Shown one piece after another: positions 56,501-64,000 of a stretch of 64,000 nt of DNA. Source of the DNA: Adineta steineri (taxonomy: Eukaryota; Rotifera; Eurotatoria; Adinetida; Adinetidae); NCBI GenBank assembly GCA_905250115.1, contig CAJNOI010000023.1:1-64000 (forward strand), given 5' to 3'. Within the stretch, counting starts at the first letter, position 1; the number at the start of each line of letters is the position of its first letter. The notes under the pieces are model-generated. The model was not told where the DNA came from. It did no database searches and worked only from the letters and a program-made list of their open reading frames with translations. The position numbers and the translations under genes are program-made.

Positions 56501-58013
56501 TTATCCAGCATTGATTTCACAATTAACACCCGAATAAGCTGAACCACAAAAACAATAATATGAATTTCCATTATTATAACATGGACGATTATTTCGACAT
56601 GGATTTTGTGTACATGTTATACCAACTTAAATATACAAATACAATTTTATTAAACAACATTTTTTTTAGTTTTTTATTAAAAAATTACCTTGAGGAGAAT
56701 TTGTTATTCCAGGATTAATTGGTGGATTTGTTTGAAAAGGATATTGTGTTTGAAATGGATTTTGTGTTGGAAGAATAATTTGACCAGGAGATTCTAATTA
56801 AATTTAAATGAATTTTATCATTATTATTTTCATAATCCAACAGTGTATGTATTATAAAAGAGATGAGTTTCATTAGGTATTACACATAAAATCGAAATAT
56901 TCAACTCGGTTAAATTAATCATTCTCTTCATTTATGAGAGTAATATCAATTCTCCAATGTTTAAAATGATATGAAAAAAGTTTTAAAGAAGTATTGTTCT
57001 TGTACTTTTATATTTTTTTTTATGATAAAATAAGATTTTAGACTTATTTCATCTAGATAATTTATTTGAATGAATGTTTATAGAGACGCATATGATAGAG
57101 ATTTATGTTTAATCTATGTGAATATATAATTTCTCATGAATAGAATAAAAAGTAATATTTTTCGGTAATTTCTAACGTATAAATGAGGATATCGAAAAAT
57201 TTGTTCAAAACTTATTAAAGTGAAAGAGAAAGTAGAAATATCTTTGTAACATACGTGTAACTCCAGTTGAAATTTGACATTGATCTCCGGTATGTGTTGG
57301 TGGACATTGACATTTGGCTAGATTATTAATAACAATACAACTACCATCATTACAATATCCATCAGGTAAATAAGAACAAATAATATCTGGTGTTGTTGAA
57401 ACAGTTGTTGTTGTCGTTGTTGTTGTTGATCCCATTGTTGTTGTTATAGGAACTTGACATCGTTCACCATCAAAATTATCGCCACATTCACATTTCGGTT
57501 TTTTATCTTTTGGTTCATCACCTTCTACTTCACATATTCCATTATTAAAACAATAATTGTAACATACTAAAAGATTTTTTTAATACGTAAATAGAAAAGA
57601 TTAATTTATTAAAAATCCCTACCAGAATATTCTTGACACCGTGCTCCATCATATGGATATGGACATTGACACGCTAATTTTTTATCATCACCTAGATAAC
57701 AAACTCCACTATTTTTGCAAAGATCAGGCACATAACTACATGGAGTATTTCGAGAAGTTATTCGACTTATTTGTTTAACTTGTTTATTCGAATCTTTTTT
57801 AAATTCTCGTATTAAATTACATTTTTCTCCTTGCCATTCTGGATAACAATAACATTGACGAATATTATTCATAAGAAGACAAACACCATTATTTGAACAA
57901 TCACTTTTTGAACATTGTTTCACATTAGCATCGTCATTTGATGGATATCCATAGACCGATGATTGAAATAAATAATATCCAATAATATAAATTGAAATTA
58001 GTTTGGAAAACAT
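56501..58013 (-). CDS. Secreted EGF-repeat protein, tandem copy 1 (four exons, 310 aa)
   Basis: Exons 58013-57623, 57566-57255, 56793-56689 and 56625-56501, all joined in phase 1. The signal peptide is MFSKLISIYIIGYYLFQSSV. EGF-like modules follow with C-x(3-4)-C-x-N-x-G-x-C ... C-x-C-x(8)-C spacing: CSKSDCSNNGVCLLMNNIRQ..., CSYVPDLCKNSGVCYLGDD..., CYNYCFNNGICEVEGDE..., CSYLPDGYCNDGSCIVI..., and a last one NPCRNNRPCYNNGNSYYCFC with CEINAG at the end. A Thr-rich spacer (TTTTTTTTVSTT) and a Gln/Pro/Asn spacer exon separate modules. No membrane anchor, so probably extracellular matrix or cuticle. The next gene is a close paralogue with identical exon plan. Confidence 0.85.
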
Positions 58014-59078
58014 TTCAACCTTTGTCACTTTATTCAATGGAAAAAAAGAAATTTTTTCAAAAGATATTTATACAAAGATTTTTTTATTTAAACGAGATTT
58101 AGTTTAAATTTCAAATAAATAAAAGATTATTTCAAAATCAAGAAATAAATAAAAATGTCATTTGTCATTTATTTGATTTTTATTAAAGATTTGTAAATAT
58201 TTTCTAAATCTTAAGAGAAAATCTTCTTTAAATCATTCTTTCTATAGAATTACATTTAAATATTTACAAATAAATCACAAAAATAAGTACATCACATATA
58301 ACATTTCGATCTCGATCAATATTCGGTCAAATAAAAATCTGAGAATTTTATTTGAATTAACGAATAAATGAATATTTTTCTATAATTTATCTTAATTATA
58401 AAAGATTGTTTCTCCTAACAAGATTTTCTTATATTCTACAATATTCATTTGCTCGATGACACAAGAATGAAAATATCTCTCTCTCTCATATTTACAACGA
58501 ACTGATCAATCAACTCCTACATTGAATTATTAATTAAAGAATTTCATTATAGGAAACGACTTCTGTCAGATTAACAGTATAAGAATTACAACTGAGACAA
58601 TGAGATAATTTATGGATAAAAAGACTTTTTCAAGTTAGAAACAATGAAAGAAGAGTTTGTCAGTTTTTAACTATTGACAAAATCATTCGTACAAATATCA
58701 AGTTGATTTTCAAGAAACACTTTTCGTCGATTCATTGTCTTCAATGATAATTTCATCGATTATTTTATATTTGATCTCTATAAAATAGATCTTTTGCCTA
58801 CTACTCTCAATCAGTTTTGTATAGAACCTACAAATTGGTTTCGAAAAGAAACTTACCATCTTAAACACTGATCTCTTTCAACGTTCGAATAGAAATATGA
58901 TAATGAAACTTAAGTTTTCTCATATGTAATACAAAAATGAAATTATTCTTTTTCATAAAATAATAAAATTTTGTTTTAGAAATCAAATATGTTTCGTTAT
59001 TTATTTATTAAGAGAAATAAATGATTAAAATAAAAGAAAAGAAATTTTCTTGTCATTTTAAATAATGAAATGAATAAA
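58014..59078. other. Spacer between the two EGF paralogues
   Basis: No gene seen. The last 40 bp resemble the region after the first paralogue's stop codon (TAAATAATGAAATGAATAAA in both), showing that the duplicated unit includes 3' sequence. Confidence 0.5.
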
Positions 59079-60354
59079 TTATCCAGCAATGATTTCACAA
59101 TTAACACCCGAATAAGCTGAACCACAATAACAAAAATATGTATTTCCATTATTGTAACATGGACGATTATTTCGACATGGATTTCGTGCACATGTTATAC
59201 CCGCTAAAATAAAAACAATTTATTTTCTTAAATAAAAAAATATTTGATAAATACGTTGAGGTGTTTGTCCTGGTGCGTTTGTTGCTCCTGGTGCATTTGT
59301 TACCCCTGGCGCATTTGTTACTGCTGGTGCATTTGTTACTCCTGGTGCATTTGTTGCTAAATTTAAATTATATTCAATATAATTACGAGAATATTTATTT
59401 GGAAATTCCTACCTGGTTGTGGACCTGTACCTGCTGGAATACAAAAGCCTCCAGTTCCAGGTGCGAGACATTGACATTTAGGAGCTCCATTAATAATACG
59501 ACAAGTTGCATTAACACAAAAGTCTTGAAGAGCTTGACACAGTATACTTTGAGGTCCCTCTTCTGGAGAAGGTGTTGTTGTTGGTGGTGGTGTTGGTGGT
59601 ATTGTTGTTTCAGGATCTAGACATATCATTCCTGTAAATTTAGTTCCATTACAATTACAATCTGGATCAGTTGAATTTACTTTCAGTGTACAAATTCCAT
59701 TATTTTTACAATAATCGATCTTAGCACTGCATGCTAGAATGATTAAAAGAAATAATTAATAGATTTTATAGAATAACATTAATGAATGAATGTCATTAGA
59801 TAATGGATGAAAAATTCGTGTAGAGTAAAATGAATCTTCTAATATATTTTTCATATTTAAACTAGAGAATGAAATTTTCTTTTCTCACTGATAAATTATT
59901 GTTTCGAATTGATATTGATAAGAAAAAATTTGATGAAAGATAAATCAATGTACTAAATATGATTTAACTTACGAGAATCGCGTTCACATCGTGTTCCAAT
60001 AAAATCTGGTGGACAAGCACAAGAAAATTTTTTCTCTTCAAATTGACATAATCCTCCATTTTGACATAAATCTGGAACTAAACTACATGGATGAGCACGT
60101 GAATTTGCTCTATTGATTTGTTGATCGGGTTGAATTTGAATATGATTATTTAATTCTCTAGGAAGTTCACAAGTTTCTCCTCTCCATTCTGGTAAACAAT
60201 AACATTGACGAGTTTGTTCACGAGTAACACAAATTCCATCATTTAAACAATAATTTGAACAATCTTCATTATTTGTATTTGATGGAAAACAATCTACTTT
60301 TGTAAAAACTAATAGTAAACCACAAATAGAAAGAAAATTCATTTTAATAAACAT
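59079..60354 (-). CDS. Secreted EGF-repeat protein, tandem copy 2 (four exons, 309 aa)
   Basis: Exons 60354-59973, 59733-59413, 59356-59255 and 59203-59079 have the same phases and almost the same sizes as copy 1 (382/321/102/125 against 391/312/105/125). Signal peptide is MNFLSICGLLLVFTKVDC; either of two near Met codons could start. EGF-like modules: CSNYCLNDGICVTREQTRQC..., CSLVPDLCQNGGLCQFEEK..., CSAKIDYCKNNGICTLKVN..., CQALQDFCVNATCRIINGAP, and the last NPCRNNRPCYNNGNTYFCYC, nearly identical to copy 1. Exon 3 codes a six-residue repeat (VTNAPG) where copy 1 has a PFQTQYPFQTN spacer, so the modules are conserved while spacers turn over. Confidence 0.85.
59262..59356. repeat. 18-bp minisatellite in EGF copy 2 exon 3
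   Basis: About five to six copies of an 18-bp unit coding T-N-A-P-G-V (or A). Units differ by single bases. It is likely to vary in copy number between alleles. Confidence 0.8.
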
Positions 60355-61471
60355 TTTTTTAACGGTTAGAAGAAGATTTTGAAATTTTATATTTATAGAT
60401 GAGAATTTATTTAAAAAAGATTTGATAAGAAATCAATATTTTATTTAGATTAATTTAACATTTTTTTCGATAAACATCCATGAAAATATGATAAATTAAT
60501 CCAAAAATAATCAAAATATTTAACATGATTTTTATATATTTAGTATTAACTTTTATCCTTTATTTAAAAAATTCAAATCTTTATCAATGAAATAATAAAA
60601 AAACAAGTTTATCATTTCGTCATTTTTTAATAAGATCAATAAAAAAATATCTTTGTGCTACCCACACATTATTTTCATCCTTATTATTCAAAACAATATT
60701 TTAACGATACACCAGAAAAATAAATCGTAAACTCATATTGATCTTTATTCATATACATTGTAGATGAAACATTTCAAATAGATAGTATTTTTCTCATTCA
60801 ATACTTCGTTCAACTAGAAACTCACAAAATCATTATATTCGCACAGAAAAATATCCTTTCGAATTTTTAGGAATTTTTCAAATAAAAATAAAAATGAAAT
60901 ATTTGAAGAATTAAATGTTTTTTTTTTATCTTTAAGTAAATGAAACGAAGATTTGATTTTGTAACATAAAAAATAAAATAAATATTATAAAGTATTCTAT
61001 CTTGATAAGATAATTTCGTTTCAGAAAGAAGATCAAAGCTGAAAAATATTTATAAAATTTGTCTATATATAATGTTCCAGACTTTTGCAGTCGACTACTA
61101 AATATAAGGAATATTTGTGTACTGAATTACTTGAATTGTTAGGATTATTTTCAAATAATAAATTGAGAAAACATTTCTAGAAAAAAGTCTATGAACACAT
61201 CAAAGTCTTTTTCAACATTAAATTATGAAACAAACATTTTTTTATTATCTAACTAGAAAATCCATCAAATCAAATAAACTCTAAACGTCGAGAAAATATT
61301 TCAAAAATTTATTCGAACTAAAATCAATATATAGAAATAAATAGATTTATTTTTCATTTTAAACAATTTCATAATTATAAAAGAAAAGAATTCATAGAAA
61401 AGGTTTATTCGATTAAATCAATAAATTGTAAAGATTGGAAAAGTAATTTTATTATTAATCTCTAAGAGAAG
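60355..61471. other. Intergenic stretch, no gene recognised
   Basis: A+T-rich throughout, with no open frame, repeat pair or RNA-like hairpin that I could support. Confidence 0.5.
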
Positions 61472-62390
61472 TTATTGAAACCAATATTTATAATTTAATA
61501 AAAGTGAATAATCTGGTTTTTCAATGTTTTGAAAATGTTCTAATGTTCTTTTTCCTTGTTTATATTGACATTTAACACAAAAACATTTCTCAATTGGATA
61601 AATACTTTCAAATAATTGATCCCAAATTTTAAAAAAGAATCCCGTATGATAAGGACGATTTTTTGTTGATATTGCATGATGTAAATAATGTTGAAATGAT
61701 GTATTTAATATTGAATGATGAGCATCAGGATAAGATAATTCATGACCCCAATGAAGATAAACACCATAACCATAAAAAAATATTGCAAACTAAAAAGAAA
61801 TTATTTTTTAGTTTTAAAAGAGAAAAGAAATGTCTAACTTGAAAAAAAAGTAAATCAATATTAATTGGTACAAATATTGGAATTAATAATAATGGTGATG
61901 ATCCAATAATTTGATCAATATAATCTTCAGCAATAACAGAAAATGGAGATGGATTATAAAATTGATGATGAGATTTATGGATATTCCAAAATAGATTTGT
62001 TGTATGACCAATTCGATGATAGAAAAATTCAAAAAAATCAACTAAAAACCAACTTACAAAAAAACTAATTAACAAATAACTCCAACCATATTCATCAATA
62101 CCACAATATCCTTTTAATTGATTTTTTGACATTAGATAAATTGTCATTGATGGACAAAATGTACCTGACAAAATTCCTTTTAACATTAATAAAATTTCAT
62201 TTCGAACATTTTCTACAGATGGATATTTTGGATTTGTTTTTTTTAACCATTTCGAATAAGTTATTTTAACATAATAACAATAAAATATTAATGAAGAAAT
62301 TATCATTAAAACAATAAATGTTATTAAACTTAATATAAACCATGTATAGAAAAAATTATTACCAAAATAAAAACTTATTTCACATAACAT
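61472..62390 (-). CDS. Sterol desaturase/fatty acid hydroxylase superfamily protein (two exons, 289 aa)
   Basis: Members are di-iron membrane enzymes of the ER acting on sterols or long acyl chains (lathosterol oxidase, C4-methyl oxidase, hydroxylases). Exons 62390-61839 and 61789-61472 join in phase 0. Three His motifs are in order: HRIGH (H-x3-H), HKSHH (H-x2-HH) and, in exon 2, HYLHH (H-x2-HH), with HWGHE before it. Four hydrophobic spans (FYTWFILSLITFIVLMIISS, SYLLISFFVSWFLVDFFEFF, LLLIPIFVPINIDLLFF, FAIFFYGYGVYL) and a Lys-rich C-terminal part fit the family topology and length. Substrate not resolvable; the spacing is closest to sterol C5-desaturase-like members. Confidence 0.85.
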
Positions 62391-62644
62391 TATTTAGTTG
62401 ACTTTCGCAACTCAAAAATATTCGATAAGAATAAAATAAATGAAACTATTTTTTCTTTTCTTTTCTTTAGAAAAAGAAAGAAGGAATGTTTATCTTCTAT
62501 ACATTAAATTGTTTCATTGGAGGATATTTATTCTTATCCATCGAACGATTTTTATTTTCAAAATAGAATTGAAATTAAAACTCTCACAATTCTCAATCAA
62601 TATAAGAAAACAACATCTAAATATATTTCTAATGAATAAAAGTG

Positions 62645-64000
62645 TTAAAGTTCGGCAATAATGGCAATTTGAATAGTATTTTTGGTATTAATTTGTATAT
62701 TAATTAATTCTTTTTGAACTAAACGTTTTTGAATTGAATATAAATAAAGTGGCCAACGAGTAATCCATGATTTATAACCTTTTTTTGAAATAAGAATTAT
62801 TTGATTTGGTAAAAAAAAAGTTAGTTGATTTTCAATTAATGGAATTGGTAATTGATAAAGTTCTTTACTTAATAAAAGAATATCATTAAAAACACATTTC
62901 TTTTTTGTTTCACCATAACCAAATGTTGCTGAAATATAATAAATATTTCCATACAATTTTATTAATAAACGTTTATCACGTGAAATAAATGGAACACGTG
63001 CATATTGAATACGAAGAAATATTATTAATTGAGGAATATTACGAAATAAACGAATATAATTTTCAAAAATATCAGGAGTTTGACGAGAACTACAAGTTAA
63101 AAAACAAGCAACACCCGGTATTACACTTATTTCTCTTGAATTTTCTAAATTATTTAATTCAATTTCATTTGATATTGTTGATAATGGAACATGTGTTAAA
63201 ATATTCAAATGATTTTTATTATCATCATCATCAATAATATCACTATCATTATCATCAACTGTATCTAAAGAAAAAAGAAAAGAAAAAAATGTTTTTTTAA
63301 ATTTAAATCTTTTATTTCAATACATTGAATATCGAAATGTTGATTATTAGAAATAAATATTGATTTTTGACGTTGTGTTGTTAGTCCAAATCTTCTTGGA
63401 AGTTGATTAAGTTGACATGTTGTTGATTGAATACGCATATATGTTTTTAATTTCTTTTCTCCATAATACCATGAATAACCAATTAGAAAAAAAATCAATG
63501 CTATTAAGATTGCAATCCATGCACCTATTGATTTTCAAAAAAAGTTTTTTTTTAAGAAATCTATTTGAACAAAATAAACCTTCAATAAATTTCAACGCAT
63601 TAGCTGCCCAAAATAAACAATCAATAATTAAAAATAAACTAAATAAAATCACATAAAGAATTGATTTCTTCCAAACAGTTTTAATAAGCATTAAAAATAA
63701 TATTGTTGTTATAACACTAACACTACAAACTGTTAATCCATATGCATTTGTTAAACGTGATGAACTTTGAAAATAAATTGTAACAAATAATGTTAATAAC
63801 ATTAATACCCAATTAATTGTCTAAAACATAATTTATTTCAATAAATCAATTCAAATCAAGAGACAAATTCTCACTGGAACATAAATTTGTCCAATAACTT
63901 TTTGACTTGTATGATGAACTTGAAGTGGAGCACAAAAACCTAATGAACTTGCTTGACTTAATAATGAAAAACAACCTGTTATTATTGCTTGAGATGCTAT
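62645..64000 (-). CDS. KUP/HAK/KT potassium transporter, C-terminal part; runs off the right edge
   Basis: KUP proteins are K+/H+ symporters of bacteria, fungi and plants. Exons seen: beyond 64000 to 63875, 63820-63580, 63524-63324 and 63264-62645. All phases fit (GTGAGA, GTTTAT and GTATTG donors). Signatures: [20 protein letters not shown] then [94 protein letters not shown] and the cytosolic tail ([20 protein letters not shown], then [20 protein letters not shown] and FGYGE). A short acidic run (DDDDN) sits in the tail linker. The first half of the protein (the initial helices) lies outside. KUP is not a normal animal family, so transfer is likely, with introns gained afterwards. Confidence 0.9.

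Overview
The window reads as animal nuclear DNA, most likely from a bdelloid rotifer (Rotaria-like). The DNA is strongly A+T rich. Coding exons are split by very small introns, mostly about 33-110 bp. Ordinary metazoan genes (prolyl 4-hydroxylase alpha, F-box, LIM, EGF, NHL and GT92 families) sit beside genes that are rare or absent in animals: a GH43 arabinanase-like enzyme, a GH55 exo-beta-1,3-glucanase, an OPT oligopeptide transporter, a KUP/HAK potassium transporter and a tandem ferritin-like protein. That mix is a known bdelloid trait. Several short inverted G-rich/C-rich blocks resemble TGTGGG, which I recall as the bdelloid telomere hexamer. The species call is inference. Two runs of 100 N are assembly gaps.

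Layout. 1-4.8 kb: a decayed prolyl 4-hydroxylase alpha gene (minus strand, running off the left edge), split by an inverted-repeat transposon that itself carries a foldback-like element with a perfect 9-bp target duplication. 4.8-17.6 kb: gene-poor, with two related secreted Cys-rich peptides (one cut by a gap), an unrecognised membrane protein and dispersed repeats. 17.6-19.7 kb: an eight-exon membrane-anchored double ferritin-like gene. 20-26 kb: a small hAT-like element, repeat copies, and a five-exon GT92 glycosyltransferase whose reconstructed frame contains one TGA. 26.3-27.9 kb: secreted GH43. 30.9-33.7 kb: a DUF4139-like gene and a small SAP/zinc-finger protein. 35-39 kb: a PPPY/Thr-rich membrane protein, an F-box protein and another small Thr-rich membrane protein.

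From 40 kb the sequence becomes gene-dense: a ureohydrolase (agmatinase family), a partial gene ending in a gap, the C-terminal half of GH55, an unrecognised 156-residue protein, a LIM protein, an NHL type II membrane protein, OPT, a second type II membrane protein, an intronless FAD-oxidoreductase-like protein with a Tat-like N-terminus, two tandem EGF-repeat paralogues, a sterol-desaturase/fatty-acid-hydroxylase protein, and KUP running off the right edge.

How they work together: GH43 and GH55 would degrade plant and fungal/algal wall glucans outside the cell, while OPT and KUP would import peptides and K+. This fits a filter feeder with acquired nutrient-scavenging genes. It is not an operon-like system; each gene has its own introns and spacing. 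I found no CRISPR array, rRNA or convincing tRNA.
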